Part shown: positions 1 through 10,100 of the stretch, one piece after another
Numbering within the stretch: position 1 is the first letter of the stretch
How the letters are laid out: the number at the start of each line of letters is the position of its first letter
The notes under the pieces: generated by a model
Told to the model about the DNA's origin: nothing
Seen by the model: only the letters and a program-made list of their open reading frames with translations
Database searches by the model: none
NCBI GenBank assembly: GCA_035762545.1
Contig: DASTOM010000019.1
Coordinates: forward strand, 62,001 to 126,000
From: JANQRA01 sp035762545
GTDB lineage: Bacteria > Actinomycetota > Acidimicrobiia > Spongiisociales > ZC4RG35
Direction of reading: 5' to 3'
Length of the DNA stretch: 64,000 nucleotides
Position numbers and translations under genes: made by a program

Positions 1-732
1 GATCGACGCCAGCGTGTCGGCGAAGTCAGATTGCCTGACCGGCTCGGGGGCGGAGACATTGAACGGTCCAGCGTGGTCCGAGTCGATCAAGTGCAGCATC
101 GAGCCGGTTACGTCAGCGATGTCGACCCAACTCCACCATTGGCGGCCGCTGCCGAGCGGCCCGCCGAGCCCGAGACGAAATATCGGGACCAGACGGTCGA
201 GGAGCGGGGCACCCTGGGCCAGGACGAGACCGGTTCGGGGGTGGATCACCCTGACCCCGGCGTCGCGGGCCGGGGCTGCGGCTGCCTCCCAGTCGACGGT
301 GAGCGAAGCAAGGAAGTCGTCTGCAGGACCGGGGTCTGAGCTCTCGGTGAGGTTCTCGTCGCCCCGGTCGCCGTAGACCCCGATTGCGGACTGCGATATG
401 AAGGTAGACGGCGGGTCGCTCATCTCCCTCATGGTCTCGGCCAGGAACCGGGTGGGGACTACCCGGCTGTCCGACAAAACCTGCCTGCGTTTCCTGGTCC
501 ATCTCCCCTCACCGATGTTCGCCCCGGACAGGTTGACCACGACATCGACACCCTTCATCGCCTTGGTGTCGATGCGACCCGCGTAGGGGTCCCATTCGAA
601 TTCGTCGGCGTACCGGGCCGGTCGTCTCACCAGCCGACGGACTTCCGCTCCGCGTCGGCGGAGTGCATCCGTCAGCGAGGTGCCTATGAGCCCCGAAGAG
701 CCCGACATGAGAACTGTTCGACTCTGGATCAC
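1..732 (-). CDS. TIGR01777-type NAD-dependent epimerase, 3' end outside window
   Basis: Partial gene running off the left edge; 244 codons are present. The N-terminus has a Rossmann nucleotide-binding loop (GSSGLIG) about nine residues in. Further on, SQSAIGVYGDRGDE matches the SAxGxYGDRGDE segment of the YfcH/SulA-like epimerase family, and RQWWSWVDIADV matches that family's conserved W(S/I)HxxD region. These are predicted SDR-fold sugar-nucleotide-type epimerases, often of unknown substrate. The start is taken as GTG at 732, which puts the GxxGxxG loop at the usual distance from the N-terminus; an internal ATG at 708 would cut into the first strand. No good Shine-Dalgarno is visible. The family is clear, the substrate is not. 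Confidence 0.85.
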   Translation of the reverse strand, partial: MIQSRTVLMSGSSGLIGTSLTDALRRRGAEVRRLVRRPARYADEFEWDPYAGRIDTKAMKGVDVVVNLSGANIGEGRWTRKRRQVLSDSRVVPTRFLAETMREMSDPPSTFISQSAIGVYGDRGDENLTESSDPGPADDFLASLTVDWEAAAAPARDAGVRVIHPRTGLVLAQGAPLLDRLVPIFRLGLGGPLGSGRQWWSWVDIADVTGSMLHLIDSDHAGPFNVSAPEPVRQSDFADTLASI

Positions 733-841
733 ACCAGTGTTTCGTCGCCACGACCCCTCCCGGATGACCCGGCGATGAGCCGGCGAACGCCGCCCCGAGC
801 TGATCCGTCAGCGACTTCGAGGATGCCCTTGGCGGATCGTT

Positions 842-2107
842 CTACTCCAGCTCGGCGGTGACCTCGGTGACGGGTAGGGCGTTGGGGTCGTCGTTACGTC
901 GTGATAACAGGAAATACGTCTCGGTATCGCCCATACCCTTCACCTCGATGGTGCCGCGGGGTTCACAGACGAAATCGTCGCGAATCAGCTCGTAGGTGGC
1001 GGGGGAGATCTGGATCGACCCGGGCACCCCATGGGACTCCATACGGCTCGCCGTGTTGACCACCTCGCCCCACAGGTCGTAGGCGAACTTGTGGGTCCCC
1101 ACTATCCCGGCAACTACCGGACCGGAGTTGATCCCGATCCGAAGTCGGAGCTGATGACCGGAGAACGTCTGTTGGGCGCAGTGGTCTCGGATCCGCAGCG
1201 CCAGCTCGGCGGTGGCTTGGGCATGGTCGGACCGCGGGGTTGGGACGCCCGCGGCGACCATGTACTCGTCGCCGACGGTCTTTATCTTCTCCAGCCCCAG
1301 ATCCTGGACGAATCCGTCGAAGGTGGTGAAGACACTGTTGAGGAGGCCGACCAGCTCCGGCGGCGACATTTTCGCTGACATCGGGGTGAAGCCGACAACA
1401 TCCGCGAAGAGGACCGACGCCGCCTCGAAGTCATCGGCGATCATCGAATTGTCGGCCTTGAGGCGGGTGGCGATCTCGGCGGGCAGGATGTTGTGGAGCA
1501 GGTCGTCGGACTCCTTCTGGAAACGGTCGCGCTGACGCACGAAGTACGACATGCCGGCGTAGCTGAAGACGGCGACACCGCCCAGGGACGTCATGATCGT
1601 GCTCACCGACGCTGGTTCCGCCTCGCTCACGGGCTCTATCCACTGGGGGAGGACTCCCGCCAGCACCATGCTGACCATGACCACCCCGAACCAAGCGAAC
1701 GCGGCACGTCGGTCGAGAGCGATCAACGCTCCGATCACCGCCAGGATGGTCCACGCAATAGTGAGCTCGGCTTCGAGTACCCCGCCCAACAGCATGGTCG
1801 GAACCAGGTTCTCGAGCACAGTGGCGGCGAGGAGGACGTTGACAATGCCGACGTACCAGCGGGGTCGTATCGCCAACACCACCAACGCGATCGCCGGCAC
1901 GATCGCCGCGAGGAGATTGGTCAGGCCCACGACCGTGCGCCCGGTGTCCATAGCGTCGAACACGACCAGGAGTCGGGCGGGGACGCTGAAGACGATGTAG
2001 CCGATGACGATGCGCCGCCGGCCGGCCTGCGAGGCGCTCTCGGACGGGTAGGCGCCGATGGCCATCAGCCGGTTCCACAGCCGCCTCGGGAGTGATGGCC
2101 CTGACAT
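842..2107 (-). CDS. Membrane-bound class III adenylate cyclase (six TM + catalytic domain)
   Basis: 421-residue predicted adenylate cyclase making cAMP from ATP at the membrane. Six hydrophobic segments span roughly residues 32-190. A linker LLHNILPAEIATRLK (203-217) leads into the catalytic domain (about 230-400). Every catalytic position of the family can be read: metal aspartates D236 (FADVVGF) and D280, adenine-selecting K276 and D344 (YDLWG), and transition-state N351 and R355. The domain therefore looks active, probably as a homodimer. The start ATG at 2107 was chosen over an upstream ATG at 2221 because the 38 extra residues look non-coding and would overlap the divergent VOC gene. Closest in layout to the cyclase at 33454-34707. 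Confidence 0.88.
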   Translation of the reverse strand: MSGPSLPRRLWNRLMAIGAYPSESASQAGRRRIVIGYIVFSVPARLLVVFDAMDTGRTVVGLTNLLAAIVPAIALVVLAIRPRWYVGIVNVLLAATVLENLVPTMLLGGVLEAELTIAWTILAVIGALIALDRRAAFAWFGVVMVSMVLAGVLPQWIEPVSEAEPASVSTIMTSLGGVAVFSYAGMSYFVRQRDRFQKESDDLLHNILPAEIATRLKADNSMIADDFEAASVLFADVVGFTPMSAKMSPPELVGLLNSVFTTFDGFVQDLGLEKIKTVGDEYMVAAGVPTPRSDHAQATAELALRIRDHCAQQTFSGHQLRLRIGINSGPVVAGIVGTHKFAYDLWGEVVNTASRMESHGVPGSIQISPATYELIRDDFVCEPRGTIEVKGMGDTETYFLLSRRNDDPNALPVTEVTAELE

Positions 2108-2213
2108 CGACGGCACCCTACAAGTCGCCGTCTGGAACCAACTGGTGACCTTAGCCTCTGGCGCTTGCACAGGAGGTTCATAGGGTCGCGTGGAGCAGTG
2201 GACTGGAGGTGTG

Positions 2214-2975
2214 ATGATCACTGCAAGAACTCACGGAGCACCCAACTGGGTGGACCTTTCGACCACCGATCTCACCGGCGCGATCGACTTCTACCGCGGT
2301 CTGTTCGGATGGGAGGTCGAGAGGACGGACACGCCGATGGGCGACTACTTCGTCGGGACGATCGGAGACCGCCAGATCGCCGGAATGATGACTGCTCCGC
2401 CCGGAGAGCAGATGCCCCCGATGTGGACGACCTTCATCTACGTCGAGGACGTCGACGCCACAACGGCCAAAGTCCGCCAGGCCGGCGGAGCGGTCCTCCA
2501 GGAGCCGTTCGATCTGCCCGAAGGCCGGGTCGCCGTCATAGCCGATCCCGGTGGCGGAATGCTGGGGATCCTCTCCGGGGTGCCGGCCGAGGGGACGTGG
2601 CTGTCCACCGACGCCGGCAGCGTCGGCTGGATCGAGTTGCTCACCCGGGACGTGCACTCCGCCGAGACCTTCTATGGCGAGGTCTTCGGCTGGAAGGCCG
2701 AGACCCAGATGCACGGGGATACCTCATACACGACCTTCTCCATCGACGGCGACGCCGTGGCCGGCATGATGCCCATGCCCGCTGAGTTGGGAGACGAGGT
2801 TCCCACTTACTGGTCGGTCTACTTCAGTGTCGACGACTGCGCCGGGGCGGTCGAGATACTGGAGGGTCTGGGCGGTGTCGCGCTCCGTCCCGCCCAGCAG
2901 ATCCAGATGGGCCACTTCGCCGTGGTCGCCGACCCACAGGGGGCGGTGTTCCAACTGATGGACTACGCCACGTAG
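2214..2975 (+). CDS. Two-domain VOC (glyoxalase/bleomycin-resistance fold) protein
   Basis: About 253 residues made of two consecutive vicinal-oxygen-chelate domains (roughly 6-118 and 128-250). Each begins with the typical W(V/I)(D/E)L and FYxxxFGW segments (VDLSTTDLTGAIDFYRGLFGW; the second reads IELLTRDVHSAETFYGEVFGW). The pattern resembles the mycobacterial CFP30B/Rv0577 group, whose role is linked to small-molecule or methylglyoxal handling; the substrate here is unknown. GGAGG at 2205-2209 sits just upstream of ATG 2214 (GTG at 2211 is also in frame). A longer start at 2190 is possible but less well placed. It is divergent from the cyclase at 842-2107 and followed by a strong hairpin. 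Confidence 0.85.
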   Translation: MITARTHGAPNWVDLSTTDLTGAIDFYRGLFGWEVERTDTPMGDYFVGTIGDRQIAGMMTAPPGEQMPPMWTTFIYVEDVDATTAKVRQAGGAVLQEPFDLPEGRVAVIADPGGGMLGILSGVPAEGTWLSTDAGSVGWIELLTRDVHSAETFYGEVFGWKAETQMHGDTSYTTFSIDGDAVAGMMPMPAELGDEVPTYWSVYFSVDDCAGAVEILEGLGGVALRPAQQIQMGHFAVVADPQGAVFQLMDYAT

Positions 2976-2985
2976 GGCATACGAG

Positions 2986-3012
2986 AGGGCGCCCGCACTC
3001 GGCGGGCGCCCT
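2986..3012 (+). terminator. Strong intrinsic-type hairpin after the VOC gene
   Basis: Perfect 11-bp stem, AGGGCGCCCGC at 2986-2996 pairing with 3002-3012, with a 5-nt loop (ACTCG). It starts 10 nt after the VOC stop codon. No U-tract follows, as is common in high-GC actinobacteria, so factor-independent termination is likely but not proven. Confidence 0.7.
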
Positions 3013-3095
3013 GCTCGCCGGCAGGGAGGTCCGGCGAGACATGCTGGCCTGGCGCGCCCCTCATACCCCTCGCCGGAACGTAGCCTGCCCCTCGC

Positions 3096-4373
3096 ATGAG
3101 TCGGTTCCTCGAGAGGGGGCATCTGGATGCCTTCACCCTTCGATTCGAAGACACAGACCTAGAGGCCGCCTTCCAAACCGAAGAGGGCCGACTCGGTCTG
3201 TCCGGCTATCGGATAATCACCGCGGCAACCGCCCTGCTCTGGGTGCTGGCCGCAACTCTCATCCCCCTCGGGACTGACATCACGACCGAGTTGGCCTGGC
3301 TGGTCGGGGGGACGATGGCAATGGCGGGCCTGGTCGCGTACCTCGTCTCGCCTTGGGCGCAGACGATGAACCGCCAACATGCCCTGGCCTCAGTGCTGAC
3401 CTCGGCCAACGGCCTCGTCATCCTGTTGCTGGGCGTCGCGGGCGACGCGGTCGCCGGCTTTGCCGTCTCCGGGATCATGCTGCTCTATATGTTCGGGTTC
3501 GTCAGCCGAACCCGGTTCGTGTACGCCCTGGTACGCACGGTCGTGATCGCCGCCGGTTTCGGTGTGGTCTGGGCATTGTCCGAGAACCCCGACAGTCTCG
3601 TAATGGACGCCTTCTTCTTGTTCGGCGCATCTGCGGCGAGTCTCGTCGGGCTCCGTCTCATCGAGCGAAATCGACGCCGGGTGTGGCACCAGCGTCTGGT
3701 CATCGAAGAGCAGGCGGCTGCCATCGAGACGGAACGAGCGGAGTCCGAGCGTCTCCTGCTCAACGTCCTGCCGGCACCGGTGTCCGAGCGACTGAAACAC
3801 GGAGAGAACCCGATCGCCGACGACTTTCCTGACGTCACGGTTCTATTCGCCGACATCGTGGGGTTCACCGAGATGACCTCGACGATGAGTGCTGACGAGG
3901 TGATCATGATGTTGAGCGAACTGTTCAGCACCTTCGACGACCTGGTGACCGAGCGGGGACTCGAGAAGATCAAGACCATCGGTGACGCCTACATGGCAGT
4001 GGGCGGGTTGCCCGACCCTCTTCCGGACCATGCCGAGAGAGTCGTCGACCTGGCTGTTGCCATGGAGACATGGCTCGCCAAGTCCCAGCGCTACCCCGGG
4101 CTGTCGGTCCGGATTGGCGTGCATTCGGGTCCTGTCGCCGGCGGTGTGATCGGAACCCAGAAGTTCGCATACGATGTCTGGGGCAACACCGTCAACGTCG
4201 CGGCTCGTCTCCAAGCCACGAGTCTCCCGGGTCGTATCCACGTCAGCGAGGACACCCGAGGACTCACCAACGGGGCGTTCGAGTACGAACCTCGAGGTCC
4301 GGTGGAACTTCGCGGGCTGGGAGCGATGACCACCTATCTGGTGGCTCGAGCCCAACCGGAAGATGATGGCTGA
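3096..4373 (+). CDS. Membrane-bound class III adenylate cyclase (six TM + catalytic domain)
   Basis: 425 residues. A short soluble N-terminus is followed by six hydrophobic segments (about 40-188), a helical linker and the motif LLLNVLPAPVSERLK (220-234), then the catalytic domain. Key residues are all present: D253 (FADIVGF) and D297 for metals, K293 and D360 for adenine recognition, N367 and R371 for the transition state. This predicts ATP-to-cAMP activity. The ATG at 3096 gives a compact N-terminus and follows the hairpin-terminated VOC gene by about 80 nt. It is the second of four six-TM cyclases in the window; the sequence does not show what the membrane domain senses. Confidence 0.88.
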   Translation: MSRFLERGHLDAFTLRFEDTDLEAAFQTEEGRLGLSGYRIITAATALLWVLAATLIPLGTDITTELAWLVGGTMAMAGLVAYLVSPWAQTMNRQHALASVLTSANGLVILLLGVAGDAVAGFAVSGIMLLYMFGFVSRTRFVYALVRTVVIAAGFGVVWALSENPDSLVMDAFFLFGASAASLVGLRLIERNRRRVWHQRLVIEEQAAAIETERAESERLLLNVLPAPVSERLKHGENPIADDFPDVTVLFADIVGFTEMTSTMSADEVIMMLSELFSTFDDLVTERGLEKIKTIGDAYMAVGGLPDPLPDHAERVVDLAVAMETWLAKSQRYPGLSVRIGVHSGPVAGGVIGTQKFAYDVWGNTVNVAARLQATSLPGRIHVSEDTRGLTNGAFEYEPRGPVELRGLGAMTTYLVARAQPEDDG

Positions 4374-4518
4374 CCGGGTCGCTGCGGGGTCGGGGAAACC
4401 GGCCCGCCGAGGATACCGTTTCGCGAGGGTCCAATCTGGGGTAACTGAACCTTCCGATTGGCATTCGTCGACGAGCAGGAGCGCGGGCGTGTGCTGGGCG
4501 AACAGGAAAGGAACGAGG

Positions 4519-5232
4519 ATGAGACGATTGACTGTTGCGTTGGTTGCCATCGCTCTGATGACAGTTCCAGTAGCGGCCATGGGCAAGAAGCCGGTGGCCC
4601 AGCCGCAATCGAACGGTTCGGCTCTCAGCTGTCATCTGCCCACGTCCAACGCTGAGGCACTGGAGATTCTCAGTAACTACTACCCCGGCTACTGGTGGGA
4701 CCACACCGACCTGACGATCGCTGTCCAGGCCCACCCCAGTGCGACCGCGGCACAGTTGGCTGCCATCTCGGATGCAATCGAAACCTGGTCTGACGTCCTC
4801 GACGACTGCTTCGACGGTGCGATCACTCTCACCGACGTGACCGGCTCAGGGCAGAGTCCGCAAAAGGCCGCCGACATCGTCGTGCATTACGTGCCGACGG
4901 CGGGCGGCGTCGTGTTCGGTGGCTACGCGATCTGTGGCGATCATGGCTGCCCGAACATCATGGTGCGCTCCGACCTGCCGCCATCGCTCGACCGCGACCC
5001 ATATACGCCGGAGTACCTGGGCTGGGTCACCCTGCACGAAATCGGTCACGCCTTGGGTCTCGGTCATACCACCAACCTCTTGGAGAGCACCGATCTCATG
5101 GGATACGGATGGCCGGACTTGGGCGATCCGGTCCTCTCCCAGTGTGACCTCGAGGCGTTGGCGTTCGTCTTCGCCTGGGTTTTCGAAGGGTCAGAGCCCC
5201 ATCCACCGGGTGCAGGACCCTACGAGTGTTGA
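4519..5232 (+). CDS. Secreted matrixin-like zinc metalloprotease
   Basis: 237-residue exported protein. It begins with MRRLTVALVAIALM, a basic start and hydrophobic core followed by a VAAMG region, so a cleavable signal peptide is likely. The catalytic signature HEIGHALGLGH gives zinc ligands H173, H177 and H183 and catalytic E174, and a Met-turn methionine (M194 in TDLMGYG) follows, as in metzincins of the M10A matrixin group. Short compared with eukaryotic matrixins: no propeptide cysteine switch or hemopexin domain is evident. ATG 4519 is chosen because it is preceded by AGGAAAGGAACGAGG and begins a proper signal peptide; the frame stays open upstream to 4363 without coding character. Confidence 0.87.
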   Translation: MRRLTVALVAIALMTVPVAAMGKKPVAQPQSNGSALSCHLPTSNAEALEILSNYYPGYWWDHTDLTIAVQAHPSATAAQLAAISDAIETWSDVLDDCFDGAITLTDVTGSGQSPQKAADIVVHYVPTAGGVVFGGYAICGDHGCPNIMVRSDLPPSLDRDPYTPEYLGWVTLHEIGHALGLGHTTNLLESTDLMGYGWPDLGDPVLSQCDLEALAFVFAWVFEGSEPHPPGAGPYEC

Positions 5233-5400
5233 TCGGCTGCGACAGAATCCATAGTCTCCCCGCCATCCCGACTTGTCCCGAGGTCGACTGAGTTCGGTGA
5301 TGGGGTTCGTGTCAGCAGCCGGTTGCGTTTGCACCATTGAGAGCGGTGTGTGATCAGACGCTGAGGGTCTTGTCGAGATTTGATCGATGCGAAACCGGCG

Positions 5401-5682
5401 CCCCCCTCCGACCCCCAACATCGAACGGCCGTTCCTACCCAACTGCACTCTGTGAGGTCAGGCTGCGGACACGTCCTTTCGGATGTCGGTCGCGATTCAC
5501 CACGCTGTCAGCAGCGTGTAAGCGTCGAACGTGTTCTGATCGGGCTCACCCGCACACGCCAGAACGTGTTCCCAGGTCCAGAGCGAGTCATACCCAGACT
5601 CCTCAACTCGTCGCGCGACATGCTTGGCCTCTGGCCAGGAATAGACCTGATTCCATAGTTGCAGGCCAAACTTGAGAGCCAT
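5401..5682 (-). pseudogene. Remnant of an LLM-class F420-dependent oxidoreductase
   Basis: From ATG 5682 the minus strand encodes 61 residues matching the N-terminus of luciferase-like oxidoreductases: MALKFGLQLWNQ, then RRVEESGYDSLWTWEHVL. A TGA follows at 5499-5497. Further downstream, in a different frame at 5430-5401, the peptide GRSMLGVGGG recalls the family's GRAxLGxGGxW segment, but it lies only about 23 codons after the stop instead of about 45. This implies frameshift plus internal deletion. Nothing resembling the remaining 200 or more residues was seen. The flanks (5233-5400 and 5683-5830) hold no gene I can support, so the whole 598-nt gap is best explained by decay of this gene. 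Confidence 0.6.
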
Positions 5683-5830
5683 TGCCTTCGACGATACCGA
5701 TCGCCAGGGTTCAGGAACGAGCCACTCGCAGCTCACATACTCGCTTGGGGAGTCGAGTACACCCGCGCCGATCTTGGCTAGCTTCGACTGGTGACCAGTC
5801 GGGGTTGCCCGGGATGTATGGAGGTGAGTC

Positions 5831-7039
5831 GTGGACCCACCGTCTGATCGTCCTCTATCGCTCGATTCGCTGGCCGAAACCGCCGACGTCGAGGTCGCCT
5901 TCGTGCTTCGGTCGGCGGACGCCGGCGCCCTCTCCACCAGTCGCCAGGGCCCGTTCTCATCCGAAGACGCCGGTCGTCTCCGGTTTCTCCAGGCGTGGGA
6001 TTCGGCGGGTCTCCCGGTCGAAGCCGTGGGCGAACTGCTCCAACGCGACGAGATCTCTTTTTCGTTCCTTCGCGTCCCCTGGCTGCAGCCACAGGTTCGG
6101 CTGGAGCAGACCTACGGACAGCTGGCCGCGGACCGGGATTTGGACGTGAAGACGCTGCAGGACGTCCACGAGGCCCTGGGGTTCAGGAGGCCAGGAGACG
6201 CGGAGCATGTTCGCCGAGACGATGTGGTCGTGGCCGAGTGGATGGCGGCTTTCACGGCGTCCGGGGCACGGCCGGAGGCGCTGCTCCGGCTTCTCCATGT
6301 CTACTCCGGAGCCTTGCGGAAAATCGCACAAGCCGAGGCCGAGGTGTTCGAGTCGGAGATCGAGGAGAGAATGCGGGCGGCCGGTTCTTCCGAGAGGGAT
6401 CTCATCCGGATGGGGGGTCAGGTGGGAATCAGGATGGCGGAGATGTTCGAACAGACTCTCCTCGGGATCTATCGACGCCACCGCCAACATGTCTGGCTGG
6501 ACCATTCGATCGCCCATATCGAGATCATCCTGGAGTCCAAAGGGCTCTACGAACGTCTCGAGAGCCCACCCTGTGTTTGCTTCATCGACCTCTCCGGATA
6601 CACGAGACTCATCGAGGAGAAAGGTGATCACGCCGCAGCCGACATCGCCGAGCGGCTCGCCTCCCTGGTCGAGCGGATCTCGAGTGCGTTTCAGGGACGC
6701 CCAGTTCGCTGGCTCGGGGATGGCGGGATGTTCGTCTTCCCCGCACCCGAGTCTGCGGCCAGAGCCGCTCTGGAGGTGACCCGGCAGGCATCGGAAGTCG
6801 GCCTGCCACCGACCCACACAGGGATCCACTGCGGGCCGGTTGTGTTCCAGGATGGCGACATCTACGGGCGTACCGTCAACATCGCCGCCCGGCTCTCGGC
6901 AGCGGCTGGCGAGGGAGAGGTGTTGATCAGCGGCCCTGCCGCCCAGCAGTTACCCGATGACTTCGCCTTCGAAGATCTCGGGGCACTCGAACTCAAAGGG
7001 CTGGCAGATCCGCTCCAGACCTACCGCTTGGTGAGATGA
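5831..7039 (+). CDS. Soluble class III cyclase with MerR-like N-terminal regulatory region
   Basis: 402 residues, no TM segments. The N-terminal half has the pattern GPFSSEDAGRLRFLQAWDSAGLPVEAVGELL then SFSFLRV, typical of actinobacterial cyclases with a MerR-like or regulatory helical region. The C-terminal cyclase domain starts near 245. Metal aspartates D253 (FIDLSGYT) and D297 are present, as are D343, N350 and R354. The usual adenine-contacting lysine is replaced by R293 (VRWLGDGG), which may alter substrate preference or rate. GTG 5831 has GGAGGTGA directly upstream (5820-5827). A role as cytosolic sensor/cyclase is inferred. Confidence 0.82.
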   Translation: MDPPSDRPLSLDSLAETADVEVAFVLRSADAGALSTSRQGPFSSEDAGRLRFLQAWDSAGLPVEAVGELLQRDEISFSFLRVPWLQPQVRLEQTYGQLAADRDLDVKTLQDVHEALGFRRPGDAEHVRRDDVVVAEWMAAFTASGARPEALLRLLHVYSGALRKIAQAEAEVFESEIEERMRAAGSSERDLIRMGGQVGIRMAEMFEQTLLGIYRRHRQHVWLDHSIAHIEIILESKGLYERLESPPCVCFIDLSGYTRLIEEKGDHAAADIAERLASLVERISSAFQGRPVRWLGDGGMFVFPAPESAARAALEVTRQASEVGLPPTHTGIHCGPVVFQDGDIYGRTVNIAARLSAAAGEGEVLISGPAAQQLPDDFAFEDLGALELKGLADPLQTYRLVR

Positions 7040-7148
7040 AGCCCGACGACTACCTGTGGCTGAACACGGTACCGCCACGACGAGACAGGAGTACTGGAAC
7101 CGAAAGGTCGTAAGCCCCTGTAGCAAGGTGATCCGGATCGCCTAGGTT

Positions 7149-10100
7149 TTGCCCATCGAGTCCATTCCGAGTGACCAGAGAGTCGGCGTGACCGCCGGGC
7201 TGGAAGCGGCCCTGGCCGAATTCGCCCAGGCGTACATCCGACGCATTCCCGACCAATACGTAGAAGCTCTGCCCGACGACGTCGTGTTCGCCGAAATGCG
7301 CAGCGTCTTCGACTTTCTGGTGATCCGCAGGACCGATGCGGTGAACGTGCGGGTCTTCAACCCCAGCCAGGCCGATCATGGCTACGACCCGGGGGCCACG
7401 GTGGTCGACATCGTGGTCGACGACTCTCCCTTCCTCGTCGACTCCGTTCACGCCGCCATCGCCGAGAGCGGTCACACGGTCACCCTCGACGCCCATGCGG
7501 TGATGGCGGTCCAGCGTGATCCCGAGGGCCGACTGATCGACGTCGGCCACGCCCGCAGCAGCGACCGACGTGAGTCGATCCAGCACTACGTGCTCGACAA
7601 AGCTCTGGGCGACGAGGAGCGTCGAACCTTGCACCATCGCCTCGAAGCGGTGCTGGGAGACGTACAGGCGGCAGTCCGTGACTTCGAGCCAATGCTCAAC
7701 GGCGCCATCGAACGCATGATCCAGCTGGCCGGCAAGGGCGAGTCCCGTTACGGGCGGGACACGGTCGAGGAGGCCGTCGCTTTCTTGCAGTGGCTGCGCG
7801 AGCTGAACTTCGTCTTCTTGGGTTACCGCGAGTACGACGTGGTCGAGGTGGACGGCGAACCCAGCCTGGTCAGCGACCCGGACTCCGGTCTGGGCATCCT
7901 CTCCGATGCCAGACAGTCCAGCTTCGCCGTCCCCGTGCCCCTGTCCAGCCTCTCCGACGACCTCCAGCAGCGATACCAGGAGGGGTTCCTCCTCGTAGTC
8001 GCCAAGACAAACCGACGCTCCACAGTCCACCGCCCCGCCCGGATGGACTACGTGGGCATCCGCGAGATCGGACCCGACGGGTCGGTCGTCGGCGAGGCGA
8101 GGCTGCTCGGCCTATTCACCTCACACGCCCTCATGGCCGAGGCCAGCTCCATCCCCATCCTCAGCGGCAAGCTGGCGGCGGTGCTAGCGGACGAGGACCT
8201 GATCGAGGGCTCCCACGACTACCGGGCCGCCATCCGCCTCTTCAACAGCTTCCCTCAAGCCGACCTGTGGTCGATGCCGGTCCAGGCGATCAAGACGGCC
8301 ATCGAGGGCCTGCTCCTCGTCGAGAGCCGTGAACACGTCCGAGTCTTCGTATCTCCCGACCTGTTGAGCCGGAGCGTCTCCCTGATGGTGGTCTTGCCGA
8401 AGGACCGGTTCAGCCCTTCGATACGCCAGCGTCTCCAGGCCTACTTTCTCGAGCGCTTTGGAGGCAGCTCGGTCGACTACCAGCTCAGCCTCGGCCAGGA
8501 GGGGACCGCCCGCATCCACTTCACGGTCTGGATCGACGGACCCGTCCCCGACGTCCCCTACGACGAGCTGGAGCGAGCGGTGGTCGAGATGTCGCGAACG
8601 TGGGAAGACCGTGTCGGCGACCACCTCCAGCACCTGGTCGACGACGCACCCGCACTGCTCAGGAAGTGGTCTCCCCTCCTTCCCGAGTACTACAAGACGT
8701 CGACCAGCCTCCCCGTCGCCGCAGGGGACATCCGCCAGCTCGACGCCCTCGACTCCTCGGAGCAGAGTCTCGCCGTTGGCATACAGAACGATCCCGGGGA
8801 GGTGGAAGGTCTCACCCGGGTCGCGGTCTATACCTCCGACGGCCGGCTCGAGCTGTCCCGCATCCTCCCCGTCCTCGAAGCGGCCGGGCTCCAGATAATC
8901 GAGGAAGTCCCCACCCGGGTCGGTGAAAACGGCACCGGCCTGTTCATCCACGACGTCGGGGTGCTCGGGCCGGACCGTCGCAGGCTCGACGTCGACGCCT
9001 GCGGGTCCCGGCTCAAGGCGTGCATCGAGGCGGGTCTGGCCGGTCTGGTCGAACCCGACTCGCTCGACCGTCTCGTGGTTCTCACCGGTCTCACCCATGA
9101 GCAGGTGGCGATACTGCGCACCTACCGGATCTACGGCCGCCGGGTCGGATCCGGGTTCACCGAGAAGTACACCAACGACATCCTGGTGGCCCATCCCCGC
9201 ATCTCACAACTCCTGGTCGAACTCTTCGAACGCCGCTTCGACCCGAGCCAGGACGGCGCCGACTGGGGCGACATCGAGACCGAACTGCTGGCCCTGCTCG
9301 ACGACGTGAGCTCCCTCGAGGAAGACCGCATCCTGCGCGGCTTCTTCGAGATGATCCTCGCCACCGTCCGCACCAATGCGTACAAGCCGGGGCGGAGGGC
9401 GATGAGCCTCAAGCTCTGGTCGGCAGCGGTCCCCGGCATGCCCGATCCCAAGCCTCTGTACGAGATCTTCGTGTGGGCGCCCGAGGTGGAGGGCATCCAT
9501 CTCAGGGGAGGGCGAATCGCCCGTGGCGGGATCCGCTGGTCGGACCGCCGTGAGGACTACCGCGCCGAGGTTCTCGGTCTGATGAAGGCACAGATGACGA
9601 AGAACGCCCTGATCGTGGCGACCGGGGCGAAAGGCGGGTTCGTCCTCCGGGGGGCAGACGACGGCACCGATCCCGGCGTCGCCATGCCCCGGGCCTACCG
9701 GATCTTCGTTGAAGGGCTGCTCGACCTCACCGACAACCTGGTCGGTGGCGACGTGGTGCCGCCTCCTCACGTGAGGCGACACGACCCCGACGACCCATAC
9801 CTGGTCGTCGCCGCCGACCGGGGGACGGCCGCCCTCTCCGACACCGCCAACGAGATCTCTGCGTCGTACGGTTTCTGGCTGCGCGACGCCTTTGCCTCCG
9901 GGGGGTCGGAGGGGTACGACCACAAGGCGCTCGGCATAACGGCCAAGGGCGCGTGGGAGTCGGTGAAACGCCACTTTGCCGACATGTCCATCGACGTCGA
10001 GCGCACCCCGATAACGGTGGCCGGCATCGGCGACATGTCCGGCGACGTCTTCGGCAACGGCATGCTCCGGTCCCCTCACGCCAAGCTCGTCGCCGCCTTC

